Source: an uncultured Planctomycetales bacterium
GTDB taxonomy: Bacteria > Planctomycetota > Planctomycetia > Isosphaerales > Isosphaeraceae
Reading direction: 5' to 3'
NCBI GenBank assembly: GCA_937907525.1
Contig: CALCIB010000142.1
Location: 1 to 8,870, forward strand
DNA length: 8,870 nucleotides
In this document: positions 1 to 6,261 of the stretch, one piece after another
Numbering within the stretch: the stretch's first letter is position 1
Layout of the letters: each line of letters starts with the position of its first letter
Made by a program: the position numbers and the translations under genes
Notes under the pieces: generated by a model
Told to the model about the DNA's origin: nothing
Database searches by the model: none
Seen by the model: the letters and a program-made list of their open reading frames with translations, nothing else

Positions 1-35
1 CGGAGAGTGAAGACGAGGAGCGGTTCGTCCGTCAT
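1..35 (-). CDS. Possible 5' end of a leftward gene cut by the window edge
   Basis: An ATG on the minus strand at 35-33 opens a frame reading MTDEPLLVFTL with no stop before the edge. A purine run, AAAAGG (minus strand), lies three bases upstream as a possible ribosome binding site, and the DNA before it is AT-rich, as expected of a leader. Only eleven codons are visible, so the product cannot be named. This could equally be a chance open frame; the support is the start codon, the AAAAGG and the sharp rise in GC exactly at the ATG. Confidence 0.3.
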   Translation of the reverse strand, partial: MTDEPLLVFTL

Positions 36-142
36 CAACCTTTTAATTCACAATTATTCAATTCTCTAATTCTCGATTTCCTCTCTGTGTCCTCCGTGAC
101 TCCGTGGTTCAATTCCGGGAATTTATTTCGGCGGCGTTCCTC
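36..142. other. AT-rich intergenic spacer with recurring AATTC words
   Basis: This stretch is much richer in A and T than the rest of the window. AATTC occurs at 45-49, 60-64, 68-72 and 111-115, with the related AATTATTC at 52-59. It lies downstream of the leftward 180-residue gene and upstream of the possible leftward gene at the edge, so it probably holds a leader or promoter for the latter. I could not fix a convincing -35/-10 pair. No open frame here looks like a real gene. Confidence 0.5.
83..107. repeat. Three imperfect tandem CTCYGTG units
   Basis: The units are CTCTGTGT (83-90), CTCCGTGA (92-99) and CTCCGTGG (100-107), with one extra C between the first two. On the minus strand this reads as CCACGGAG, TCACGGAG, ACACAGAG. 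Similar CACAGAG-type strings are, from memory, scattered in intergenic DNA of various environmental bacteria. That recollection is unverified, and only one copy is present in this window. Confidence 0.5.
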
Positions 143-171
143 GGGCCACCTTCTCCCTCAAGGGGAGAAGG
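143..171 (+). repeat. REP-like hairpin, copy C
   Basis: A perfect nine-pair stem joins 149-157 (CCTTCTCCC) to 163-171 (GGGAGAAGG) around the loop TCAAG. GGGCCA at 143-148 precedes it, as in the fuller copies near 6064-6221. Against those copies one stem pair is changed from C-G to T-A on both sides, keeping the pairing. The second small stem is missing, so this copy is partial. It starts 18 bases past the stop of the leftward 180-residue gene and could end its transcript, although no T tract follows. Confidence 0.65.
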
Positions 172-189
172 CGGGGATCGCCGCGTCGG

Positions 190-732
190 TCACTCGTCGT
201 CGTCGGACGAGTCGTCCTCGACTTCGACCTCGTCCTCCTCGTCCTCCTCGTCGTCGTCGTCCCCGACGTCGTCGAGCGGGGAGGGGACGGGGGGTTTGGA
301 GGCCTTGGCGACGGCCTTGGCGCGGGCGGGGGTGACCTCGGAGCGGGGGATGGAGGCGCCGATGCCGGGGGCGTCGGCGGGAATCTCCTCCTTGACGCGC
401 TGGACGAAGTGGGTCGTCCCCTTCTTGGCGGTCAACTCGGCGGCGCGGGCGTCGGCGGCTTCCTTCTGGTTGTACTCGAACGTGCCGACGGGCTTGTAGG
501 CGTCGTTCATGACGACCCAGACGACCTTCATCCGGGCCGCCGGCTTGGCGGCGCGGGTCGACTTGGCCTTGGTCTTGGCGGTGGCCTTGGCCTTCCGCTT
601 GGGACGCGCGACGACTTCGTCGTCGTCGTCGGCCTCGACGACGTCGTCGGACTCGTCCTCCATGGGGTCCAGAGGCTCGGCGGCCTCGCTTTGGCGACGC
701 AGTTCCAGTCGATTCAGCGGTTTCCCAGCCAT
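190..732 (-). CDS. Small polyampholytic hypothetical protein (basic linker, acidic tail)
   Basis: The 180-residue product has four parts. Residues 1-42 form a polar, acidic N-terminus with DDDDE. Residues 43-67 form a Lys/Arg/Ala-rich linker resembling a histone H1-like tail. Residues 68-118 form a compact block, with VVWVVMNDAYKPVGTFEYN and then a Lys/Glu helix, likely the only folded part. The last 30 residues are almost wholly Asp and Glu. No signal peptide or membrane segment is visible. The ATG at 732 has GAGG nine bases upstream. I recognise no named domain. The folded block looks like a planctomycete conserved hypothetical, but this is recollection. A role in nucleic acid or protein binding is only suggested by the charge pattern. 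The acidic tail is encoded by runs of GTC/CTC-type triplets (about 194-275), where replication slippage could change its length. Confidence 0.75.
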   Translation of the reverse strand: MAGKPLNRLELRRQSEAAEPLDPMEDESDDVVEADDDDEVVARPKRKAKATAKTKAKSTRAAKPAARMKVVWVVMNDAYKPVGTFEYNQKEAADARAAELTAKKGTTHFVQRVKEEIPADAPGIGASIPRSEVTPARAKAVAKASKPPVPSPLDDVGDDDDEEDEEDEVEVEDDSSDDDE

Positions 733-897
733 GAAACCGGCCCTCGGATCTTTCTAGCGAGAAGAAGCGGCGAGCCGCGGCCGTGCGCGGACTCGGACCC
801 CCGCGGGCGGTTCGTCCGCCCCGACGGCTCACAGCCGCCTAGCTTACCCCATGCCGCGGAGATCCGACAAGGCGGACGGACGCGAGGCGAGTGGCGG
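733..897. other. Divergent spacer between the 180-residue gene and the toxin-antitoxin pair
   Basis: No gene is visible here. The stretch must contain the promoter of the leftward 180-residue gene, but I cannot place it. A small hairpin, GGGCGG (805-810) and CCGCCC (816-821) around TTCGT, lies in the middle. The rightward promoter begins at its end. Confidence 0.45.
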
Positions 898-925
898 TTG
901 ACAGAGTGTCGCGAAGTGCTACTAT
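898..925 (+). promoter_or_regulatory. Promoter of the toxin-antitoxin operon with overlapping palindrome
   Basis: A perfect -35 hexamer, TTGACA (898-903), is followed after 16 bases by TACTAT (920-925), which matches four of six positions of the sigma-70 -10 consensus. Transcription would start near 932, ahead of the ribosome binding site GAGGA (947-951). An 11-base palindrome, GACAGAGTGTC (900-910), covers the -35. HigA-type antitoxins usually repress their own operon by binding such palindromes at the promoter, so this is a reasonable operator candidate. It is short and unproven. Confidence 0.55.
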
Positions 926-958
926 GACGGTGTGTTATGGGCGGTCGAGGACGATGCG

Positions 959-1375
959 ATGAAAGGTGGTTACAGCGACGACCACTTGGAGGCCCTTCGC
1001 TCGATCGACCTCCCGCGCGAGCCGTCACCCTCGTTTTTGGAGATCCCGCCGTTCGGGGCGCGATGGACGCGACTAGGACTGACGGACGCGGACTTGCACG
1101 TCCTCCAAAACATGATCCTCGCGACACCGTCCGCGGGCGTCGTGGCGCCGGGAACGAACGGGCTGAGGAAGCTCCGCTTCGCGGTTCCCGGATCCCGTCG
1201 AGGCAAGAGCGGGTCATACCGCGTCCTGTATCTCAACGTCCCGACCCACGGACTCGTCGCGCTTTGGGCGGTCCTCGATAAGACCGAAAGCACGAACTTC
1301 ACCAAGGCCGAGCGCGGGATGCTGGCCGCTCGCGCGGCCGCGTTCCTCGCGGCTCTGGATCAACGGAGTCGATGA
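959..1375 (+). CDS. RelE/HigB-like type II toxin
   Basis: The 138-residue product matches the RelE-like toxins that pair with HigA-type antitoxins, which typically act as ribosome-dependent mRNA endonucleases. The family pattern runs in order: LTDADLHVLQNMI (41-53), GTNGLRKLRFA (65-75), a basic loop GSRRGKSGSYRVLYL (78-92), and the late segment ALWAVLDKTESTNFTKAE (101-118), where relatives have a KNEKxDLT-like stretch. I chose the ATG at 959 because GAGGA lies seven bases before it; the in-frame GTG at 932 falls at the predicted transcription start. About 40 residues precede the usual toxin core, slightly longer than compact family members. The gene overlaps the antitoxin start by one base, implying translational coupling. 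Family assignment is strong; cleavage activity is inferred. Confidence 0.85.
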   Translation: MKGGYSDDHLEALRSIDLPREPSPSFLEIPPFGARWTRLGLTDADLHVLQNMILATPSAGVVAPGTNGLRKLRFAVPGSRRGKSGSYRVLYLNVPTHGLVALWAVLDKTESTNFTKAERGMLAARAAAFLAALDQRSR

Positions 1376-1731
1376 TGAGCACGCAGCGTGATCCCAACGA
1401 GGTTTCCCTGTTGGCGCGGGAGATGGCCGAGGGGATGGACGCGGTGGTCGCCGCGTTGAAGGCGGGCGAGCCGATCGAGAAATTCACCACGCGAACGGCG
1501 AGTCTCGACCTGGAACCGCGGGCTTACGGACCCGACGCCGTCAAGGCGATTCGAGCGAAGTTGAACGCGAGTCAACCGCTCCTCGCGAAATTCCTGGGCG
1601 TCAGCGTCCAGACCCTTCGTTCGTGGGAACAGGGGACGCGGCCGGTTCCGATGATCGCCGCTCGTTTCCTCGACGAAGTCGACGCCGATCCCGGAATTTG
1701 GTCCCGCCGGCTCCAACGCGTCGCGAGGTGA
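1375..1731 (+). CDS. HigA-like helix-turn-helix antitoxin
   Basis: The 118-residue product ends in an XRE/HigA-type DNA-binding domain, about residues 53-107. PDAVKAIRAKLNASQPLLAKF is the usual first helices and SVQTLRSWEQGTRPV (77-91) the recognition helix, with the hallmark W-E-Q-G. The N-terminal 45 residues (AREMAEGMDAVVAALKAG...) are probably the segment that wraps and neutralises the toxin. Two adjacent ATGs exist, at 1372 and 1375; the second is preferred because GGAG (1365-1368) is six bases before it and only three before the first. It directly follows the toxin gene, a toxin-first order typical of higBA-like pairs, and likely represses the promoter at 898-925. Relatives without a toxin partner are ordinary regulators, but the overlap with the toxin makes antitoxin the natural reading. 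Confidence 0.85.
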   Translation: MSTQRDPNEVSLLAREMAEGMDAVVAALKAGEPIEKFTTRTASLDLEPRAYGPDAVKAIRAKLNASQPLLAKFLGVSVQTLRSWEQGTRPVPMIAARFLDEVDADPGIWSRRLQRVAR

Positions 1732-1733
1732 CG

Positions 1734-1788
1734 CGCCGGGCGCGGCCTCGCCCCGGCTCGGACGCGCCCGGCGACGACCGTCGGGCGC
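1734..1788. terminator. GC-rich hairpin cluster between convergent genes
   Basis: The spacer after the antitoxin folds in two competing ways. One is a perfect 11-pair stem, CGCCGGGCGCG (1734-1744) with CGCGCCCGGCG (1763-1773), loop 18. The other is a ten-pair stem with one G-T pair, 1764-1773 with 1779-1788, loop ACGAC. The shared middle arm prevents both forming at once. It begins three bases past the antitoxin stop and lies just beyond the stop of the leftward response regulator, so it may serve both. No T tract follows on either strand, so this is not a classical intrinsic terminator. Confidence 0.5.
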
Positions 1789-1803
1789 CCCCCGCTCCAC
1801 GGC

Positions 1804-2310
1804 TCATCGGTTCGGCGTCGCGTCAACCCCATGCGGGCGTTCGGCGGCGAGGCGTCCCGCGGCGTTCGGCCCGGCGGCGGCGTGGCCTTGGTGGTCGCGC
1901 CAGGACGGCTGGGGCGTCGGGGCTTCGGGACGGGGCTCGGCCAGGATCCGGCGGACGGCGCCGACCAGGTCGCTAGGGTGGTACGGCTTCGTCAGCGTGT
2001 CGTGGACGCCGATCTGGTGGAGGGCCTCGGCGTGCGAATCGAGGATCGCCGCGCTGCAGACCAGGACCGGCTGGCGCTGGTTCATCCGCTTGATCTGGCG
2101 GCAAGCCTCCACGCCGGGGACGCGCGGAAGGTTCAGGTCCATGAGGACCAGGTCGTAGGGGCCCCGCTCCGCGTAGGCGTCGATCGCCTCCTGACCGTCG
2201 GCCGCGGCCTCGACGTCGTAGCGTTCCAGGGCGAGGAACTCTTGGACCAGCCCGCGCAGGACGTTCTCGTCCTCCACGAGCAGCAGTCTGCCGCGCGCTT
2301 CCATGCTCAT
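1804..2310 (-). CDS. Stand-alone receiver-domain response regulator
   Basis: The 168-residue product is a CheY-like receiver domain (about residues 8-124) with a Pro/Ala-rich, probably disordered tail (126-168) and no output domain. The key residues are present: the acidic pair E13-D14 in LLLVEDEN, the phospho-acceptor D58 in LVLMDLNLPRVPG, S86 in the Thr/Ser position of VLVCSAA, and K108 in LTKPYHP. It is expected to accept phosphate from a histidine kinase and signal through protein contacts. No kinase is in the window, so the partner is unknown. The ATG at 2310 has GGAGG (2316-2320, minus strand) five bases upstream. A second ATG at 2304 is in frame but 11 bases from that site. Open frame continues upstream for over 200 codons as Arg/Pro-rich nonsense, a GC artefact. 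Confidence 0.9.
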   Translation of the reverse strand: MSMEARGRLLLVEDENVLRGLVQEFLALERYDVEAAADGQEAIDAYAERGPYDLVLMDLNLPRVPGVEACRQIKRMNQRQPVLVCSAAILDSHAEALHQIGVHDTLTKPYHPSDLVGAVRRILAEPRPEAPTPQPSWRDHQGHAAAGPNAAGRLAAERPHGVDATPNR

Positions 2311-2374
2311 GCGGTCCTCCTCCGTCGATGACGCGCCAAGACCGACCGGGAGAGGTCGGAGCGGGGCGGCCGGG

Positions 2375-2402
2375 CGCGAGCCGGGATCCATCCCGGTTCG
2401 CG
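2375..2402. promoter_or_regulatory. 28-base imperfect palindrome, possible operator or leader hairpin
   Basis: CGCGAGCCGGGAT (2375-2387) faces ATCCCGGTTCGCG (2390-2402) across two central bases. Twelve of thirteen positions are complementary and the other is a G-T pair. The near-zero spacer favours a protein-binding site over an RNA hairpin. It sits about 65 bases upstream of the response regulator start and 235 bases upstream of the membrane protein start. Confidence 0.4.
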
Positions 2403-2444
2403 TTCGGCGTCGATCACGGACGTCGCCCGCGCCTTGGTCCGGCC

Positions 2445-2483
2445 GGGCGGGCGGCAGTCTAGCCGAAACCCAGACTCCCGCCC
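2445..2483. promoter_or_regulatory. Twelve-pair inverted repeat with a four-base bulge
   Basis: GGGCGGG (2445-2451) and AGTCT (2456-2460) pair with CCCGCCC (2477-2483) and AGACT (2472-2476). CGGC (2452-2455) bulges on the left and the loop is 11 bases. This could be a folded leader element or a regulator site in the divergent spacer. Its function is unknown. Confidence 0.35.
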
Positions 2484-2636
2484 ATGCCGAGTTCGGCCGC
2501 GAGCGGACGCCGCCGCGACTCCGACGCCGATCCGGACCCGCGACGGTTCGCCTTGTGGCGGACGGGGGGTTCGAAGGATGATGGCGGGCGGGACCGAGTC
2601 GGCTCGACTCAATCTCGTCATCGCGAGTCCACGTCC

Positions 2637-3443
2637 ATGAGTGATCCAGGGAACCCCGAAACCCCCGCCGCCGCGGCGGCTCCGGCACCCCCGGCCGCGG
2701 CGAGGGTCGTCGTCCCCGAGCACGCCCGAGGGCTCGGCGAGGAGGTGGATGGAGATGACGAGGTCGATCGCCGGTTGACCGAAATCGAGATGCTGGGCGA
2801 GGAAGTCGCGATCGGCTGGAAACCCGGGGCCGTTCCGCCACTCGCTCCGGAAGTTCGGTTCCTGCACGTCTCTCGGACGATCCACCAACTCGTGACTGAT
2901 CGCAACCGTTCGGTCGGGATCTTTCTGGCCGTGGCGTCGATCCTGGTGGCGGCATCGACCGGGCTGCTCAACGTCAAGGCAGACGTCGCGCCAATGGTCC
3001 CGCTTCGCGTCATCCAGCGCTGGTGCTTTCCAGCGACCTTCGCGGCGCTTGCCGTGTTGGGGGTATTCATCAGCTTCCTGCTGATCCGTGCTCGCATCGG
3101 CCTGATCTATGAGGTCGCCAAGCTCAACGTCCTGCTCGGCACGCCCACGAGGCGCGTGCAGCGGGTCAATCCGCTTTCGATCTTCTACGTCATGCATCTG
3201 TTGGTCGTCGCGCTCGGCGGTGGGTCGGCCGGGCTGGCGACCGCGATGGTGGTTTACGGGGCGCTCGCCGACGATGCGGCCGCGGTCGACTCCGGCTCGA
3301 CCGAGTCGGGGCCCGGGGCGGTCGTGTCGATCGGCGTCGGACTCCTCGTCGCTCTGGCGTACATCGGGGGACTCGTGGCCCTCTATTATGTCGCGGTGCT
3401 TCGCAACACGACCGACGACCAGCTCGACGCGGCAAAGTTCTGA
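2637..3443 (+). CDS. Four-helix integral membrane protein of unknown function
   Basis: The 268-residue product starts with an Ala/Pro-rich, then acidic, cytoplasmic-looking segment (1-90). Four hydrophobic segments follow at about 91-113, 129-151, 182-210 and 228-255, with a polar, acidic loop (211-227, ADDAAAVDSGSTESGPG) between the last two. An amphipathic RARIGLIYEVAKLNVLLG stretch follows helix 2, with the basic TRRVQR (171-176) after it. I recognise no named family or catalytic motif. The ATG at 2637 is preferred because upstream in-frame sequence is Arg/Ser-rich and unlike protein, but no clear ribosome binding site precedes it, so the start is uncertain. Its stop is 26 bases before the LOG-family gene, so the two may be co-transcribed. 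Transport, sensing or a structural role cannot be told apart. Confidence 0.75.
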   Translation: MSDPGNPETPAAAAAPAPPAAARVVVPEHARGLGEEVDGDDEVDRRLTEIEMLGEEVAIGWKPGAVPPLAPEVRFLHVSRTIHQLVTDRNRSVGIFLAVASILVAASTGLLNVKADVAPMVPLRVIQRWCFPATFAALAVLGVFISFLLIRARIGLIYEVAKLNVLLGTPTRRVQRVNPLSIFYVMHLLVVALGGGSAGLATAMVVYGALADDAAAVDSGSTESGPGAVVSIGVGLLVALAYIGGLVALYYVAVLRNTTDDQLDAAKF

Positions 3444-3469
3444 ATCTTGAAAGGCATTCGCGCGAAGTC

Positions 3470-4078
3470 ATGATCGATCGCCCACGCATTTGTGTCTTCT
3501 GCGGCTCGTCGTTCGGGAATTCGCCGGCTTTCCGCGAGAACGCGGAGCGCGTCGGCCGGGCGATCGCCCGGAGCAAGCTCGGCCTGGTGTACGGCGGGGG
3601 GCGCGTCGGACTGATGGGGACGATCGCCGACGCGGCCCTGGCCGAGGGGGGCGAGGTGATCGGCGTCATTCCCCAGGCCCTCTCCTCGCGCGAGATCGCC
3701 CATCACGGCTTGACCGAGTTGCACGTCGTCACGGGCATGCACGAGCGCAAGGCCATGATGAACGCCCGCTCCGACGCCTTCCTCACCCTTCCCGGCGGCG
3801 TCGGCACCTACGAGGAGTTCTTCGAGATCCTCAGTTGGGGCGCGCTCGGCATCCACGCCAAGCCCATCGGCCTGCTCAACGTCGAGGGCTATTTCGACCC
3901 GCTGCTGGCGCTTTTGGAGTTCGGCGCCGACGCCGGCTTCGTCCGCCGCCGGCACCTCGACTTGATCCGGGCCTCCGACGATCCCGAAAACCTGGTCTCC
4001 GACCTGCTCCACCACGCCCCGCCGCGACGCCGGCCGACGTCCGAGACGCCTTCGGTCGGTGATCTGAAGACCGGCTGA
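3470..4078 (+). CDS. LOG/TIGR00730-family nucleoside 5'-monophosphate phosphoribohydrolase
   Basis: The 202-residue product has the Rossmann-like LOG fold, historically misnamed lysine decarboxylase. Characterised members split the N-glycosidic bond of cytokinin riboside monophosphates or other nucleoside monophosphates, releasing base and ribose 5-phosphate in the cytoplasm. The diagnostic motifs are visible in order: ICVFCGSSFGNSPAF (7-21), VYGGGRVGLMG (40-50), MHERKAMM (90-97) with the conserved Arg-Lys, and PGGVGTYEEFFEILSW (108-123) with the catalytic and phosphate-binding Gly and Glu residues. The core ends near residue 185; the last 20 residues are an Arg/Pro-rich tail. The ribosome binding site is weak: AAAGG at 3450-3454 is 15 bases away. 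It sits between two membrane protein genes. The true substrate cannot be read from sequence; bacterial members are not necessarily cytokinin enzymes. Confidence 0.92.
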   Translation: MIDRPRICVFCGSSFGNSPAFRENAERVGRAIARSKLGLVYGGGRVGLMGTIADAALAEGGEVIGVIPQALSSREIAHHGLTELHVVTGMHERKAMMNARSDAFLTLPGGVGTYEEFFEILSWGALGIHAKPIGLLNVEGYFDPLLALLEFGADAGFVRRRHLDLIRASDDPENLVSDLLHHAPPRRRPTSETPSVGDLKTG

Positions 4079-4142
4079 ATATCCGCCTGGAATCGGCGAA
4101 CCCCCTCGCGGAGACGTTGCGCGACGCGAAGGGAGGCGGATC

Positions 4143-4802
<660 letters not shown>

Positions 4803-4805
4803 CGG

Positions 4806-6023
4806 CTACCAGAACCGCCACCAGGGCTTGTTGCGCGCTCGACCGCGCTTGATGGCGGCTTGCAGGGTCGCCAGGGCGGCGGCCATGGTCGCGTCGTCGA
4901 CGTCGCGGTCGGGGACGACGCAGGGAAACATCCTCATGGCGGCGGGGTCGGGGAGCTTCTCGCCGGCCTCGATCGCTTGCACGATCGCCTGGGATTCGGC
5001 GGAGTGAAGCATGAGGGCCTGAAAGTCCGCGTCCCGCATCGTCGCGCGCAGGCGCGGGGCGAGGGCCCAGGCGCGGGCGTAGGCGGGGAGCGACGCCAGG
5101 GGGACGTCGGCCACCACGCGGCCGTCGCGGCGCGCCCGGATGACGGTGGAGGGATACGGGAAGCCGCATGCCTGGAAGTAGGATCGGCCGAAGGCGATCG
5201 TCGAGACGGTTTCCACCTCGTGAACCACGTCCGGGTCGAAGCCCTGGGTGATCATCGCGTCAAGCAGCGAGTCGATCGACTCGTGCTTATGATGTTCCAC
5301 GGCGTAGGTCGTGATCGCGCGGTCGAGTTCGGCGCGACGGGAGGCTTCCTCCGGCGACAACTCGAAGACGGCGAAGCGGGTGACGTAGCCGACGTCGGGG
5401 GCCGAGGTTTCGGCGGGCCAGTTGGGATCGAGTTGGGCGGCGTCGTGGCCGTCGACCTCCACCTCGCGGTCCCAGCCGGCCTTTCCCCTGGCGATGATCG
5501 TCGCCTTGGCCAGATGAACCCGCCCAGGCGCGGCGGCCTCGGCGGCGAAGCGGAACCAGGGCCGATCGCCGCCGAGGACGCTCCCGAATCGATCGGCGTC
5601 GAGGAAGCGATGGACGGCGGGGCCGACGAAGGCGCGACGGCCCGCGAAGCCGTAATCGTCGTCCGCCTCGACGGCGTTGCAAACGGCCCGTCCGTCGAGG
5701 AACGAGCGGATCGGCCCGGCGACGGTCGTCGTCCAGATCACGGCGGCCTGGCGCAGCGAAGCCTCCAGATCGTCGGCGAACCCGACGACGCAGGCTTCGA
5801 GCGCCTCGTCGTCGTGGTCGTGGAGTCGGGTCAGGACGTGGGCGTGGACGGCCGGAGGCCGGCCCGGCGCTTCCGGCGGCTCGCGCGGCTCGACGGTCAG
5901 GGTGACGCGGCCGTCGAATAGGCGCAGCGAGCCGTCGTCGAGCAAGGTCCAGCCGTCCAGGTCGCCGCCGTGTTCGGCGACGCATTCCTCGATCAGTTCG
6001 AGCAGGCGTGGGGGGTCGAACAT
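4806..6023 (-). CDS. DUF6348-like hypothetical protein
   Basis: The 405-residue soluble-looking product has no signal peptide or membrane segment. Its N-terminal 110 residues (VHAHVLTRL at 59-67, EACVVGFADDLEASLRQAAVIWTTTV at 76-101) resemble the DUF6348 pattern from memory. Residues 115-245 form a region with GVGPAVHRFLDAD-like strands. The C-terminal part has a helix-rich segment (DFQALMLHSAESQAIVQAIEAGEKLPD, split near 333-360) and ends in the aromatic WWRFW. No catalytic motif is recognised and the function is unknown. The ATG at 6023 is the first plausible start but lacks a clear ribosome binding site. Its stop is three bases from that of the convergent SdpI-family gene, leaving no room for a separate terminator; the transcripts probably overlap. 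Coding is supported by composition and length; the family name is uncertain. Confidence 0.78.
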   Translation of the reverse strand: MFDPPRLLELIEECVAEHGGDLDGWTLLDDGSLRLFDGRVTLTVEPREPPEAPGRPPAVHAHVLTRLHDHDDEALEACVVGFADDLEASLRQAAVIWTTTVAGPIRSFLDGRAVCNAVEADDDYGFAGRRAFVGPAVHRFLDADRFGSVLGGDRPWFRFAAEAAAPGRVHLAKATIIARGKAGWDREVEVDGHDAAQLDPNWPAETSAPDVGYVTRFAVFELSPEEASRRAELDRAITTYAVEHHKHESIDSLLDAMITQGFDPDVVHEVETVSTIAFGRSYFQACGFPYPSTVIRARRDGRVVADVPLASLPAYARAWALAPRLRATMRDADFQALMLHSAESQAIVQAIEAGEKLPDPAAMRMFPCVVPDRDVDDATMAAALATLQAAIKRGRARNKPWWRFW

Positions 6024-6063
6024 GGGGTGGCGGGCTCACGGCTTGAGGGCGACGCCGGACGTC

Positions 6064-6107
6064 CCCTCTCCCGTCGGGAGAGGGTGGCCCGAAGGGCCGG
6101 GTGAGGG
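6064..6107 (-). repeat. REP-like element, copy A
   Basis: Two consecutive hairpins: CCCTCTCCC (6064-6072) with GGGAGAGGG (6076-6084) around GTC, then GGCCC (6086-6090) with GGGCC (6094-6098) around GAA, ending in the tail GGGTGAGGG (6099-6107). The tail is nearly complementary to the first arm too, so an alternative fold is possible. It begins about 40 bases upstream of the DUF6348-like start. Copy B (6176-6221) is in the opposite orientation. Confidence 0.8.
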
Positions 6108-6175
6108 TCATGACGTTTCGCGAAGAGCATCGATTTATGGCATGTAGATCCGACGATCCATCCGAAGCGCGGCGA

Positions 6176-6221
6176 CCCTCGCCCGCCGCTTGCGCGGCTG
6201 CCCTCTCCCGGCGGGAGAGGG
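6176..6221 (+). repeat. REP-like element, copy B
   Basis: This is the inverted counterpart of copy A. It has tail CCCTCGCCC (6176-6184), a small stem GCCGC (6185-6189) with GCGGC (6194-6198) around TTGC, then CCCTCTCCC (6201-6209) with GGGAGAGGG (6213-6221) around GGC. The large stem is identical to copy A. The small stem differs in sequence but still pairs. Copies A and B face tail to tail across 68 bases, like a REP doublet. Copy B begins 40 bases past the stop of the leftward hydrolase gene and might also act as its transcript end. Confidence 0.8.
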
Positions 6222-6261
6222 GACGGAAGACGCGGAATTGGATTTCGGAAATTTAAATATA
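6222..6261. other. Short AT-rich spacer after the hydrolase stop
   Basis: Between copy B and the hydrolase stop lies an AT-rich stretch including GGAAATTTAAATATATC. On the minus strand this follows the stop codon directly, ahead of the copy B hairpin. The order (AT stretch, then hairpin) is the reverse of an intrinsic terminator, so termination is not demonstrated. Confidence 0.4.

Larger units (their letters stand above)
2311..2636. other. 326-bp divergent regulatory spacer
   Basis: This lies between the leftward response regulator and the rightward membrane protein and must carry both promoters. I could not identify either with confidence. It holds the response regulator's ribosome binding site at 2316-2320, a small hairpin (CCGACC 2342-2347 with GGTCGG 2354-2359, loop GGGAGA) in that gene's leader, and two larger inverted repeats listed separately. 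Open frames crossing it on both strands are Arg/Pro-rich and look spurious. Confidence 0.5.

Noticed and set aside
83..107. Short tandem units as a CRISPR array
   Set aside because: The units are 8 bases long, adjacent and imperfect, with no spacers of the right size and no cas genes in the window.
104..499. Rightward Ser-rich frame opposite the acidic tail
   Set aside because: The Ser run is just the reverse complement of Asp/Glu codon repeats in the leftward gene.
932..958. GTG at 932 as the toxin start
   Set aside because: It lies at the predicted transcription start and has no ribosome binding site; the ATG at 959 has GAGGA seven bases upstream.
2311..2955. Long N-terminal extension of the response regulator
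   Set aside because: The extension is Arg/Pro/Ser nonsense overlapping the divergent membrane gene. A strong ribosome binding site and ATG at 2310 give a normal receiver-domain start.
4860..5921. Rightward open frame (353 codons) antisense to the DUF6348-like gene
   Set aside because: It is Gly/Arg/Val-rich and motif-free. The leftward frame has balanced composition and spans the whole interval.
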